From: Azotobacter vinelandii
Lineage (GTDB): Bacteria > Pseudomonadota > Gammaproteobacteria > Pseudomonadales > Pseudomonadaceae
Reading direction: 5' to 3' (one strand)
NCBI RefSeq assembly: GCF_001571105.1
Contig: NZ_BCTD01000004.1
DNA: 64,000 nucleotides
Program-made: the position numbers and the translations under genes
Notes under the pieces: generated by a model
The model's database searches: none
Told to the model about the DNA's origin: nothing
Seen by the model: only the letters and a program-made list of their open reading frames with translations
Shown here: positions 18,803 through 27,636 of the stretch, one piece after another
How the letters are laid out: each line of letters starts with the position of its first letter
How positions within the stretch are numbered: position 1 is the first letter of the stretch

Positions 18803-20017
18803 TCAGTGGGCCTGCCACTCGATCTTGGACAGATCGACCCCATCCTTGTACATGTCCCAGAGCGGCGACAGCTCGCGCAGCTTGCCGACCGCCTCGCATA
18901 CCTTCCGCGCAGCGTAATCGACCTCTTCCTCGGTGGTGAAACGACCGAAAGTGAAGCGGATCGAGCTGTGCGCCAGTTCGTCGTTGCGACCCAGAGCGCG
19001 CAGCACGTAGGACGGCTCCAGGGACGCCGAGGTGCAGGCCGACCCAGAGGAAACCGCCAGATCCCTGAGCGACATGATCAGCGACTCGCCTTCCACGTAG
19101 TTGAAGCTGAGATTGAGGTTGTGCGGCACCCGTGCCGTGGCGCTGCCGTTCAGGTAGACCTCTTCGAGGGTGCTGACCTGCTCGTGGAAGCGATGGCTGA
19201 GCCCGGCGATACGCCGGCTTTCCGCGGCCATCTCTTCCCTGGCGATGCGAAAGGCCTCGCCCATGCCGACGATCTGGTGGGTCGCCAGGGTACCGGAACG
19301 CATGCCGCGCTCGTGGCCGCCGCCGTGCATCTGCGCCTCCAGGCGTACGCGCGGCTTGCGCCGCACGTAGAGCGCGCCGATCCCCTTGGGACCGTAAGTC
19401 TTGTGGGCGGAGAAGGACATCAGGTCGACCTTCATGCGCTCCAGGTCGATGGCCACCTTGCCGGTCGACTGGGCGGCATCCACGTGATAGAGCACGCCGC
19501 GCGAACGGGTCAGTTCGCCGATGGCTGCGATGTCGTTGACGGTGCCGATCTCGTTGTTGACGTGCATCACCGAGACCAGGATGGTGTCCTCGCGCAGCGC
19601 CGCCGCGACCATCGCCGGAGTGATCAGGCCATCCTCGCCGGGCTCGAGGTAGGTCACCTCGAAACCTTCGCGCTCGAGCTGGCGGGTGGTATCCAGCACC
19701 GCCTTGTGTTCGATCTTCGAGGTGATGATGTGCTTGCCCTTGCTCGCGTAGAAGTGCGCGACGCCCTTGATCGCCAGGTTATCGGACTCGGTGGCGCCGG
19801 AAGTCCAGACGATCTCCCGCGGATCGGCGTTGACCAGTTCCGCCACCTGACGGCGGGCGTTCTCCACGGCCTCCTCGGCCTTCCAGCCGAAGACGTGGGA
19901 ACGCGAGGCCGGATTGCCGAAATTGCCCTCCATGGTCAGGCACTCGCACATCTTCTGCGCCACCCGCGGGTCGACCGGAGTGGTGGCGGAATAATCCAGG
20001 TAAATCGGCAACTTCAT
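18803..20017 (-). CDS. iscS: Cysteine desulfurase IscS
   Basis: PLP enzyme (404 residues) that takes sulfur from cysteine for Fe-S clusters and tRNA thiolation. ATG at 20017 begins MKLPIYLDYSATTPVDP; a longer open frame upstream is a shadow of iscR. The PLP lysine is in FSAHKTYGPKG, and the persulfide cysteine is in the flexible loop SSGSACTSAS near residue 325. It lies 43 bp upstream of iscU. cysE, four genes up, supplies its substrate pathway. Confidence 0.98.
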   Translation of the reverse strand: MKLPIYLDYSATTPVDPRVAQKMCECLTMEGNFGNPASRSHVFGWKAEEAVENARRQVAELVNADPREIVWTSGATESDNLAIKGVAHFYASKGKHIITSKIEHKAVLDTTRQLEREGFEVTYLEPGEDGLITPAMVAAALREDTILVSVMHVNNEIGTVNDIAAIGELTRSRGVLYHVDAAQSTGKVAIDLERMKVDLMSFSAHKTYGPKGIGALYVRRKPRVRLEAQMHGGGHERGMRSGTLATHQIVGMGEAFRIAREEMAAESRRIAGLSHRFHEQVSTLEEVYLNGSATARVPHNLNLSFNYVEGESLIMSLRDLAVSSGSACTSASLEPSYVLRALGRNDELAHSSIRFTFGRFTTEEEVDYAARKVCEAVGKLRELSPLWDMYKDGVDLSKIEWQAH

Positions 20018-20046
20018 GAGTCTCTCCTGTCGGGCTGGCATCCGGC

Positions 20047-20541
20047 TCATTCGATGGCGGACGCTTCGATCTTTCCGGCATACGGCAGCGGACAACCGCC
20101 CCCCTGGCGCCGGTCCTGCAAGCGGACGAGATCCTGGACGTCGCTGCGGGCGACCAGGTCGGCCAGGCTGATGCCGCTGAGGAATTCGTGGATCTGGTGG
20201 CTGAGGTCGCACCAGAGGTAGTGGGTCAGGCAGACCTCTCCCGAACGGCAGCCGCGATCGCCCTGGCAGCGCGTCACGTCCACCGATTCGTTGACCGCAT
20301 CGATCACTTCGGCTACCTGGATGGCGGCCATACTGCGGGAGAGCTGGTAACCACCGCCGGGACCGCGAACGCTGGTCACCAGGCTGTTGCGCCGCAGCTT
20401 GGCGAACAACTGCTCCAGGTAGGAAAGGGAAATGCCCTGGCGCTCGGAGATGTCGGCGAGGGAAACGGGGCCGTTCTGGGCATGCAATGCCAGATCGAGC
20501 ATGGCCGTAACGGCATACCGGCCTTTGGTTGTCAGTCGCAT
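20047..20541 (-). CDS. iscR: Fe-S-sensing Rrf2 regulator IscR
   Basis: Transcriptional repressor of the isc operon (164 residues). ATG at 20541 gives the canonical MRLTTKGRYAVTAM; the upstream open frame lies across the promoter. The winged helix covers residues 1-70. The cluster ligands are three cysteines in RCQGDRGCRSGEVCLTH plus the following histidine. Holo-IscR should bind the type 1 site just upstream, so the operon is turned down when clusters are plentiful. Confidence 0.97.
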   Translation of the reverse strand: MRLTTKGRYAVTAMLDLALHAQNGPVSLADISERQGISLSYLEQLFAKLRRNSLVTSVRGPGGGYQLSRSMAAIQVAEVIDAVNESVDVTRCQGDRGCRSGEVCLTHYLWCDLSHQIHEFLSGISLADLVARSDVQDLVRLQDRRQGGGCPLPYAGKIEASAIE

Positions 20542-20573
20542 GATCGATACCAGGGAATCGCTGATGTACGTCG

Positions 20574-20606
20574 AGTATGCAATACCCGACAAACAGGATC
20601 AACTAT
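20574..20606 (-). promoter_or_regulatory. isc promoter with IscR type 1 operator
   Basis: On the minus strand TTGATC (20597-20602), a 17-bp spacer and CATACT (20574-20579) form a sigma-70 promoter 33 bp upstream of iscR. The 25 bp at 20582-20606 fit the type 1 IscR consensus ATASYYGACTRWWWYAGTCRRSTAT, as I recall it, at 20 of 25 positions. All mismatches are in the central part and both outer half-sites are intact. The operator overlaps the -35 element. Confidence 0.78.
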
Positions 20607-20671
20607 TAATCCTTGCAATTCACTCGGAATTGCATCGACTCAGCGATTCGACCGGAGCGGGCCATAAAAGC

Positions 20672-21448
20672 TCAGGCCGACGACTTGCCGCCCTCATCCT
20701 TGACGCCGGCGAAATCCTCCTCGCGAAGCGCCGGCAGCTCCTTGGCATGATAATCGCTGCCCAGCGCCCGGAGCGCCTGACACATGCCCTCGAGCCGCTC
20801 GTCGACGGCCTGCAGATGGTCGAGCAACTGGCCGATGGCCTGCGCCACCGGGTCCGGCGTGTTCTGGCCGAGCGCGTAGGCGTCGAAGCCATATTTCTCG
20901 GCGATCGCCCGGCGCCTGGCCTCCTGTTCGTCGTCCGGCCTGGCGACGATGCGTCCGGGAATCCCCACCGCCGTGGCGCCGGCCGGCACCGCCCGCGTCA
21001 CCACGGCGTTGGAGCCGATCTTGGCGCCGGCGCCGACGGTGAAGGGACCGAGAATCTTCGCCCCGGCGCCGACGATCACCCCGTCCTCCAGGGTCGGGTG
21101 GCGCTTGCCCTTGTTCCAACTGGTACCACCCAGGGTCACCCCGTGATAGAGGGTGACGTCGTCGCCGATCTCCGCGGTCTCGCCGATCACCACGCCCATG
21201 CCGTGGTCGATGAACAGGCGCCGGCCGATCCGCGCGCCCGGATGGATCTCGATGCCGGTCAGCCAGCGCCCCACATGCGAAACCAGCCTCGCCAGCAGCT
21301 TCCAGTCGGAGCACCACAGCCCGTGCGCCAGGCGATGCAGCCACAGCGCGTGCAGCCCCGGATAGCAGATCAGCACCTCGAGGGCATTGCGCGCGGCAGG
21401 ATCGCGCTGGAAAACGCTCCGGATATCTTCTCGCATGCGTTCGAACAT
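20672..21448 (-). CDS. cysE: Serine O-acetyltransferase
   Basis: First step of cysteine synthesis from serine and acetyl-CoA (258 residues from ATG 21448, which shares a base with the trmJ stop in TGATG). The left-handed beta-helix hexapeptide repeats are clear (GARIGRRLFIDHGMGVVIGETAEIGDDVTLYHGVTLGG). The catalytic histidine is in the FIDHGMG motif. The C-terminal tail ends GGKSSA and lacks the isoleucine end that docks CysK in the E. coli enzyme. Its place directly before iscR is conserved in this group and links cysteine supply to Fe-S assembly. Confidence 0.95.
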   Translation of the reverse strand: MFERMREDIRSVFQRDPAARNALEVLICYPGLHALWLHRLAHGLWCSDWKLLARLVSHVGRWLTGIEIHPGARIGRRLFIDHGMGVVIGETAEIGDDVTLYHGVTLGGTSWNKGKRHPTLEDGVIVGAGAKILGPFTVGAGAKIGSNAVVTRAVPAGATAVGIPGRIVARPDDEQEARRRAIAEKYGFDAYALGQNTPDPVAQAIGQLLDHLQAVDERLEGMCQALRALGSDYHAKELPALREEDFAGVKDEGGKSSA

Positions 21449-22221
21449 CACCGCTTTCTCCGCGTATGGGCCTCGCCGCGGGCCGCCTTCTGGGTTTCCG
21501 TCAGGATGCCACGCAGGATATTCATTTCCAGCTTGCTGATCCCGCCGCGGCCATACAGCCGGCGCAGGCGCGACATCAGGTGGCGCGGCTTTTCCGGATC
21601 GAGGAAGCCGATCTCCACCAGGGTGCTTTCCAGGTGCCCGTAGAACAGCTCCAGTTCGTCCATGGTGGCCGGCTGGGAATTGAGCATCGCCGTGGTTTCC
21701 AGCTTTTCCTGCTTGCTCGGCACCCCTTCGGCCGCCAGCCAGGCCATGCGCACCTCATAGACGAGCACCTGCACCGCCGCCGCCAGATTCAGAGAGCTGA
21801 ACGAAGGATCCGAGGGAATGTGCACATGGAACTGGCAGCGCTGCAGTTCTTCGTTGGTCAGCCCGGCGTATTCGCGACCGAACACCAGCGCCACCTCGGC
21901 GCCCTGACCGACCTGCTCCAGACAGGTCGCGGCGCATTCGCGCGGGTCCAGCAACGGCCAGGGAATGCGCCGGTCGCGGGCGCTGGTGCCGAGCGCCAGC
22001 GTGCAACCGACCAGCGCCTCTTCCAGAGTGGCGACCACCTGCGCATTGTCCAGGATGTCGGTGGCGCCGGAGGCCCGGGCAACCGCCTCGCTGCTCGGAA
22101 AGTCTTCGGGAGCGACCAGATAGAGACGGCTCAGCCCCATGTTCCGCATGGCGCGGGCTGCCCCTCCGATATTGCCGGGGTGACTGGTATTCACCAGGAC
22201 AACACGAATGCTCTGCAGCAA
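21448..22221 (-). CDS. trmJ: tRNA (cytidine/uridine-2'-O-)-methyltransferase TrmJ
   Basis: SPOUT methyltransferase (257 residues) for position 32 of tRNAs. The best start is TTG at 22221 (LLQSIRVVLVNTSHPGN), with GGAG six bases upstream; GTG at 22224 is the alternative. The longer ATG frame at 22305 would add 28 residues with no family similarity. Signatures are TSHPGNIGGAARAM, LVFGREYAGLTNEELQ and the SAM-knot IPSDPSFSSLNLAAAVQVLVYE. It is divergent from suhB. Confidence 0.93.
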   Translation of the reverse strand: MLQSIRVVLVNTSHPGNIGGAARAMRNMGLSRLYLVAPEDFPSSEAVARASGATDILDNAQVVATLEEALVGCTLALGTSARDRRIPWPLLDPRECAATCLEQVGQGAEVALVFGREYAGLTNEELQRCQFHVHIPSDPSFSSLNLAAAVQVLVYEVRMAWLAAEGVPSKQEKLETTAMLNSQPATMDELELFYGHLESTLVEIGFLDPEKPRHLMSRLRRLYGRGGISKLEMNILRGILTETQKAARGEAHTRRKR

Positions 22222-22366
22222 CACCGGCTCCACGACGTATACGGCCAAAGGGGCTGGAATCTTACAGAAGCCGGGTGGCGAGCGCCACGCGCCCGGCGAC
22301 TGCATACCCTACCCGTTTCTGCTAGTATGGCCGGCTTTCCTCGACAACGACCCAGGTGAAACCTCC

Positions 22367-23182
22367 ATGCAGCCCATGCTGAATATCGCGCTGCGCGCGG
22401 CCCGCAGCGCCGGCGAACTGATCTTCCGCTCCATCGAACGCCTGGACGTCATCTCGGTCGACGAGAAGGACGCCAAGGACTATGTCAGCGAGGTCGATCG
22501 CGCGGCGGAGCAGACCATCATCGCCACCCTGCGCAAGGCCTATCCGCATCACGCCATCCTCGGCGAGGAAAGCGGACAGCAAGCGGGCAGCGGCGAGGGC
22601 GCCGACTACCAGTGGATCATCGATCCGCTGGACGGCACCACCAACTTCCTGCGCGGCGTGCCGCACTTCGCGGTGAGCATCGCCTGCAAACACAAGGGCC
22701 GCCTGGAGCACGCCGTGGTGCTCGATCCGGTCCGTCAGGAAGAATTCACCGCCAGCCGCGGCAACGGCGCCGCCCTCAACGGCCGGCGCATCCGCGTCAG
22801 CTCGCGCAAGAGCCTGGATGGCGCTCTGCTGGGTACCGGCTTCCCCTTCCGCGACAGCCAGCTCGAATACCTCGAGAACTACCTGGGCATGTTCCGCGCG
22901 CTGACCGGCCAGACCGCCGGCATCCGCCGCGCCGGCGCCGCCAGCCTGGATCTGGCCTACGTCGCCGCCGGCCGCTACGACGCCTTCTGGGAGTTCGGCC
23001 TGTCCGAATGGGACATGGCCGCCGGCGCCCTGCTGATCCAGGAGGCGGGCGGCCTGGTGAGCGACTTCGGCGGCGGCCACGAATTCCTCGAGAAGGGTCA
23101 TGTGGTGGCCGGCAATACCAAGTGCTTCAAGGCCGTGCTGACCGCCATCCAGCCGCACCTGCCGCCAGCGCTGAAACGCTGA
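22367..23182 (+). CDS. suhB: Inositol-1-monophosphatase SuhB
   Basis: Mg-dependent phosphatase of 271 residues, also a partner of the rRNA antitermination complex in enterobacteria. ATG at 22367 (MQPMLNIALRAARSAG) has an AGGTGAAAC ribosome site. Metal-binding motifs are GEESGQ, DPLDGTTNF and EWDMAAGALLI. It is transcribed alone, divergent from trmJ, and ends in a strong terminator. Confidence 0.96.
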   Translation: MQPMLNIALRAARSAGELIFRSIERLDVISVDEKDAKDYVSEVDRAAEQTIIATLRKAYPHHAILGEESGQQAGSGEGADYQWIIDPLDGTTNFLRGVPHFAVSIACKHKGRLEHAVVLDPVRQEEFTASRGNGAALNGRRIRVSSRKSLDGALLGTGFPFRDSQLEYLENYLGMFRALTGQTAGIRRAGAASLDLAYVAAGRYDAFWEFGLSEWDMAAGALLIQEAGGLVSDFGGGHEFLEKGHVVAGNTKCFKAVLTAIQPHLPPALKR

Positions 23183-23198
23183 GGCGAGGCCGGAAAAT

Positions 23199-23225
23199 AA
23201 AAAACCCGCCAATGCGGGTTTTTTG
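23199..23225. terminator. Bidirectional terminator between suhB and secF
   Basis: The stem AAAACCCGC / GCGGGTTTT (23201-23209 and 23214-23222) with loop CAAT has A-runs on one side and T-runs on the other. It can stop both suhB (+) and secF (-) transcripts. Confidence 0.9.
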
Positions 23226-23275
23226 TCGTCAGCGGGAAGACGTCGCCGGACAACTCGTCCGGCACGGCCCCGCGC

Positions 23276-24190
23276 TCAAGGCCGCAGGTCCGTCTCGGCC
23301 TCCTGGGCCACCGGAGGAATCAGGTCGTCGCGGGTCAGCTTCAGCCAGATCAGCACGACGTTGGCAATGTAGATCGAGGAATAGGTGCCGGCCATCACCC
23401 CGATGAACAGCGCCAGGGAAAAGCCCCAAAGCGGCTCGCCACCGAACAGCATCAAGGCCAGTATCGCCAACAGCGTGGAAATCGAAGTCGCCATGGTCCG
23501 CAGCAGCGTCTGGGTCGTGGAGATATTGATGTTCTCGACCAGGTCGGCCTTGCGCAGCAGGCGGAAATTCTCGCGGATGCGGTCGAACACCACGATGGTG
23601 TCGTTCAGCGAATAACCGATGATCGCCAGCACAGCGGCCAGCACCGTGAGATCGAAGGGGATCTGGAGAAAGGAAAAGACACCGAGGGTGACGATGACGT
23701 CGTGGAACAGGGACAGCACCGCGCCGCAGCCGAACTTCCACTGGAAGCGGAAGGCCACGTAGACCAGTATCCCCCCCAGCGCCAGCAGCATGCCCAGACC
23801 ACCCTGGTCGCGCAGCTCCTCGCCCACCGCCGGGCCGACGAACTCGGCCCGCTTGACCGTCATCGGATTGTCGGAGGCGGATTGGCGCAGTGCCGATGCC
23901 ACCTTCTCGCCCAGTTGCGGATCGTCGCCCTTCAGGCGCACCAGCACATCGGTGGTCGCCCCGAAACTCTGCACGAGAGCATCGCCGTAGCCGGCCGTCT
24001 CCAGTCCGGCACGCACGTCCGACAGCTCGACCGGACGCTCATAGCTCAGTTCGATGAGGGTACCGCCGGTGAAATCCAGACCGAAATTCAGCCCCCGGAC
24101 AGCCAGACTGACCAGGGACAACAGGGTCAGCACCAGGGTCGCGACGAAAGCGACCCGGCGGATACCCATGAAATTGATGACACGCTTCAT
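23276..24190 (-). CDS. secF: Protein translocase subunit SecF
   Basis: Membrane component (304 residues) of SecDF, which uses the proton-motive force to complete protein export. Six membrane helices are expected. The first is VAFVATLVLTLLSLVSLAV, followed by the conserved GLDFTGGTLIELS. C-terminal helices include LAAVLAIIGYSLNDTIVVFDRIRENFR. It lies 10 bp after secD. Confidence 0.97.
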   Translation of the reverse strand: MKRVINFMGIRRVAFVATLVLTLLSLVSLAVRGLNFGLDFTGGTLIELSYERPVELSDVRAGLETAGYGDALVQSFGATTDVLVRLKGDDPQLGEKVASALRQSASDNPMTVKRAEFVGPAVGEELRDQGGLGMLLALGGILVYVAFRFQWKFGCGAVLSLFHDVIVTLGVFSFLQIPFDLTVLAAVLAIIGYSLNDTIVVFDRIRENFRLLRKADLVENINISTTQTLLRTMATSISTLLAILALMLFGGEPLWGFSLALFIGVMAGTYSSIYIANVVLIWLKLTRDDLIPPVAQEAETDLRP

Positions 24191-24200
24191 GCCGAACCCC

Positions 24201-26069
24201 TCAAATCCACAGTTTCTTCAGATCGCGGCCGCCGTAGATCAGGTTGACCATGCCGCGGGTCACGATGATGGCGGTGAACAGGGAGGTGACGATCCCCAGC
24301 GACATGGTCACGGCAAAGCCCTTGACCGGCCCGGTCCCCATGGCGAACAGGATTCCGCCCACCAGCAGAGTGGTCAGGTTGCCGTCGAGAATCGCCGAGA
24401 AGGCACGGTCGAAGCCTTCGTGGATGGCCCGCTGGACCGACAGGCCATTGGCGATTTCCTCGCGGATGCGCGAGAAGATCAGCACGTTGGCATCCACCGC
24501 CATGCCCATGGTCAACACTATGCCGGCGATGCCCGGCAGGGTCAGGGTCGCGCCGAGCAGCGACATCAGCGCCACCAGCAGCACCATGTTGAAGGCCAGC
24601 GCCACCGCGGCCAGCAGGCCGAAGAACTTGTAGATCAGCAGCATGAACAGGGTGACGAAGAGGAATCCCCACAGCGAGGCCTGGATGCCCAACTGGATGT
24701 TCTCCGCCCCCAGGCTCGGCCCCAGGGTACGCTCCTCGGCGAAGTACATCGGCGCCGCCAGGCCACCGGCACGCAGCAGCAACGCCAGCTCCGAGGACTC
24801 GCCCTGGCCATTGAGGCCGGTGATGCGGAACTGGCTGCCGAGCGGCGACTGGATGGTCGCCAGGCTGATGATCTTCTTCTCCTCCCGGAAGGTTTCGACC
24901 GCCACCTCCTTCTCGACGCCGTCGATCGTCTGCTTGACGTAGCGGGTCACCGGCTTCTGCTCGATGAACAACACGGCCATGGCGCGCCCGACGCTGTTGC
25001 GGGTCGCCCGGTTCATCAATTCGCCGCCATGGCCATCGAGACGGATGTTGACCTGCGGACGGCCGTTCTCGTCGTAGCTGGCCTGGGCGTCGGTGACCTG
25101 ATCACCGGTGATGATCAGGCTGCGCTCCAAGGCCACCGGCGGGCGCCCTCCCTCGCGAAACTCGAAGGTCTCGGTAATGGCGCGCGAAGCATCGGATTCG
25201 GCGGCCATACGGAACTCGAGGCTGGCGGTCTTGCCGAGAATCCGCTTGGCTTCGGCGGTATCCTGCACGCCGGGCAATTCGACGACGATGCGATTGGCGC
25301 CCTGGCGCTGCACCAGCGGCTCGGACACGCCCAACTCATTGACCCGGTTGCGCACCGTGGTCAGGTTCTGCTTGATCGAGTACTCGCGAATCTCCGCCAG
25401 CTTCGCCGCCGTCAGCGTCAGGCGCAGCACCGGCTGGCCATTGCGTTCGCCGGCACTCAGATCGAAGTCGCTGAAATTCTTGCGTATCGACGCCTGTGCC
25501 TGCTCCAGTTGCCCGCTGTCGGCGAAGCCAAGCTGAATGGCACCGTCCTGCTGCGGCAGGCTGCGATAACGCTGGCGCTCCTTGCGCAGCAGGCTCTTCA
25601 CCTCGCCCTCGTACACCTTCAAACGCGCATCCAGCGCCTTGTCCATGTCCACCTCGAGCAGGAAATGCACGCCGCCGGACAGGTCCAGGCCCAGTTTCAT
25701 CGGATTGGCGCCCAGGGCGCGCAGCCAGCCGGGCGTGGTCGGCGCCAGGTTCAGCGCGACCACGTAGTCGTCGCCGAGCACCTTGCGCGCCACGTCCTTG
25801 GCCTCCAGTTGGCGTCCCTGGTCGACCAGACGCAACAGTCCGGTCTTGCCTTCATCGGTCAGGCTGCTCGCCTTGACGGCGATGCCGGCCTCGGCCAGCG
25901 CCTTGCCGACATGCTCGAGATCGCCCTGTCCGATCTGGCGGGCCGCGCTTGCCCCGCTGATCTGGATGGCCGGGTCGTCGGGAAAGAGATTGGGTGCGGA
26001 ATAGACAATGCCGACCAGCAGCACGGCCAGGATCAGCAGATACTTCCACAGGGGATACTTGTTGAGCAT
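24201..26069 (-). CDS. secD: Protein translocase subunit SecD
   Basis: Partner of SecF (622 residues). ATG at 26069 begins MLNKYPLWKYLLILAVLLVG with the first membrane helix. The periplasmic P1 domain includes GLDLSGGVHFLLEVD. The C-terminal five helices carry TLTLPGIAGIVLTMGMAVDANVLIFSRIREE, with the aspartate needed for proton coupling in the family. Confidence 0.97.
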   Translation of the reverse strand: MLNKYPLWKYLLILAVLLVGIVYSAPNLFPDDPAIQISGASAARQIGQGDLEHVGKALAEAGIAVKASSLTDEGKTGLLRLVDQGRQLEAKDVARKVLGDDYVVALNLAPTTPGWLRALGANPMKLGLDLSGGVHFLLEVDMDKALDARLKVYEGEVKSLLRKERQRYRSLPQQDGAIQLGFADSGQLEQAQASIRKNFSDFDLSAGERNGQPVLRLTLTAAKLAEIREYSIKQNLTTVRNRVNELGVSEPLVQRQGANRIVVELPGVQDTAEAKRILGKTASLEFRMAAESDASRAITETFEFREGGRPPVALERSLIITGDQVTDAQASYDENGRPQVNIRLDGHGGELMNRATRNSVGRAMAVLFIEQKPVTRYVKQTIDGVEKEVAVETFREEKKIISLATIQSPLGSQFRITGLNGQGESSELALLLRAGGLAAPMYFAEERTLGPSLGAENIQLGIQASLWGFLFVTLFMLLIYKFFGLLAAVALAFNMVLLVALMSLLGATLTLPGIAGIVLTMGMAVDANVLIFSRIREEIANGLSVQRAIHEGFDRAFSAILDGNLTTLLVGGILFAMGTGPVKGFAVTMSLGIVTSLFTAIIVTRGMVNLIYGGRDLKKLWI

Positions 26070-26133
26070 GACGCCGTCCGGTTGAGACGCGGGGCGCCTT
26101 GCGCGCCCCGTCACGGATGAAAGAAGTGGAGCT

Positions 26134-26469
26134 TCAGATGGCCTTCAGGGTGCCCTTGGGCAGGGAGGCGACGATCGCGCCTTTCTGGATCTTCAGTTCC
26201 ACGGTGTCGGAAACCTCCAGCACCACGAAATCATCGGCCACCTTGTTCACCCGTCCGGCGATACCGCCGGTGGTCACCACCTCGTCGCCCTTCTGCAGGC
26301 CGCTCAGCAGATTCTTGTGCTCCTTGGCGCGCTTGGCCTGGGGACGCCAGATCATCAGGTAGAAGATGACCAGGAAACCGACCAGAAAGATCCACTCGAA
26401 GCCGGCTCCCGGAGGAGCGCCGGCGGGAGCGGCGGCTTCGGCGTAGGCGGCAGGAATCAGAAAACTCAT
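26134..26469 (-). CDS. yajC: Preprotein translocase accessory subunit YajC
   Basis: Small single-span protein (111 residues) of the SecDF-YajC-YidC group. One membrane helix (FEWIFLVGFLVIFYLMIW, about residues 24-41) precedes a basic stretch and a small beta domain (KGDEVVTTGGIAGRVNKV). The order tgt-yajC-secD-secF is the common one. Confidence 0.96.
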   Translation of the reverse strand: MSFLIPAAYAEAAAPAGAPPGAGFEWIFLVGFLVIFYLMIWRPQAKRAKEHKNLLSGLQKGDEVVTTGGIAGRVNKVADDFVVLEVSDTVELKIQKGAIVASLPKGTLKAI

Positions 26470-26511
26470 GTAGCTCTCCTGTTGAAAGGATTCGGAGGAA
26501 AGGATGGCCGA

Positions 26512-27636
26512 TCAGGTCAGCGGCGGCACCGGCAGACCGCGCCGCGCGTAGAAGGTATCGACAAAGGCGGCCAATTTACCCTGTTGGATAGCCTCGCGCA
26601 AACCAGTCATCAGACGCTGGTAATGCCGCAAGTTGTGGATTGTATTCAACATGCTGCCCAGCATTTCGCCGCATTTGTCCAAATGATGCAGATAGGCGCG
26701 GGAGAAATGTTTGCAGGTGTGACAATCGCAGGCCGGGTCCAGCGGCGACTCGTCGTGCCGATGCACTGCATTGCGGATCTTCAGCACCCCACTGTCGACG
26801 AACAGATGGCCGTTGCGCGCGTTGCGGGTCGGCATCACGCAGTCGAACATGTCGATGCCGCGGCGTACGCCCTCGACCAGATCCTCCGGCTTGCCCACGC
26901 CCATCAGGTAACGCGGCTTGTCCGCCGGCAGCCGCGGCGGCAGGAAGTCCAGCACGCGGATCATCTCCTCCTTCGGCTCGCCGACCGACAGGCCGCCGAT
27001 GGCCAGGCCGTCGAAGCCGATCTCCTCCAGCCCATCCAGCGAACGCAAGCGCAGATCCTCGTGCATGCCGCCCTGGACGATGCCGAACAGCGCCGCCGGA
27101 TTGCCCTCGTGGGCGATCTTCGAGCGCCCGGCCCAGCGCAGCGACAGCTCCATGGAGCGCCGCGCCACCTCCTCGTCGGCCGGATAGGGCGTGCATTCGT
27201 CGAAGATCATCACGACGTCCGAGCCGAGATCGCGCTGTACCCGCATCGACTCCTCGGGCCCCATGAAGACCTTGGCGCCATCCACCGGCGAGGCGAAATA
27301 CACCCCCTCCTCCCTGATCTTGCGCAGCGCCCCCAGGCTGAACACCTGAAAACCACCCGAGTCGGTGAGGATCGGTCCATGCCACTGCATGAAGTCGTGC
27401 AGATCGCCATGCCGGCGGATCACCTCGGTCCCCGGCCGCAGCCAGAGATGGAAAGTATTGCCGAGGATGATCTGTGCCCCGATCGCCTCGATGTCGCGCG
27501 GCAGCATGCCCTTCACCGTGCCATAGGTACCCACCGGCATGAACGCCGGAGTCTCGACCACTCCGCGGGGAAAGGTCAGACGGCCGCGGCGGGCCTTGCC
27601 GTCGGTGGCCAGCAACTCGAAGGTCATGTGACTCAT
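26512..27636 (-). CDS. tgt: Queuine tRNA-ribosyltransferase
   Basis: Exchanges guanine-34 for preQ1 in tRNAs with GUN anticodons (374 residues). ATG at 27636 overlaps the queA stop (ATGA) with GAGG upstream; a second ATG three codons in is possible. Catalytic aspartates are in LTDSGGFQVFSLG and in FDCVMPTRNARNG. Zinc ligands are in CDCHTCKHFSRAYLHHL. It is coupled with queA, the next enzyme of queuosine synthesis. Confidence 0.97.
   Translation of the reverse strand: MSHMTFELLATDGKARRGRLTFPRGVVETPAFMPVGTYGTVKGMLPRDIEAIGAQIILGNTFHLWLRPGTEVIRRHGDLHDFMQWHGPILTDSGGFQVFSLGALRKIREEGVYFASPVDGAKVFMGPEESMRVQRDLGSDVVMIFDECTPYPADEEVARRSMELSLRWAGRSKIAHEGNPAALFGIVQGGMHEDLRLRSLDGLEEIGFDGLAIGGLSVGEPKEEMIRVLDFLPPRLPADKPRYLMGVGKPEDLVEGVRRGIDMFDCVMPTRNARNGHLFVDSGVLKIRNAVHRHDESPLDPACDCHTCKHFSRAYLHHLDKCGEMLGSMLNTIHNLRHYQRLMTGLREAIQQGKLAAFVDTFYARRGLPVPPLT

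Noticed and set aside
22222..22305. N-terminal extension of TrmJ to ATG 22305
   Set aside because: The extra 28 residues have no family match, and the TTG/GTG starts at 22221/22224 give the usual 257-258 residue protein with a ribosome site.
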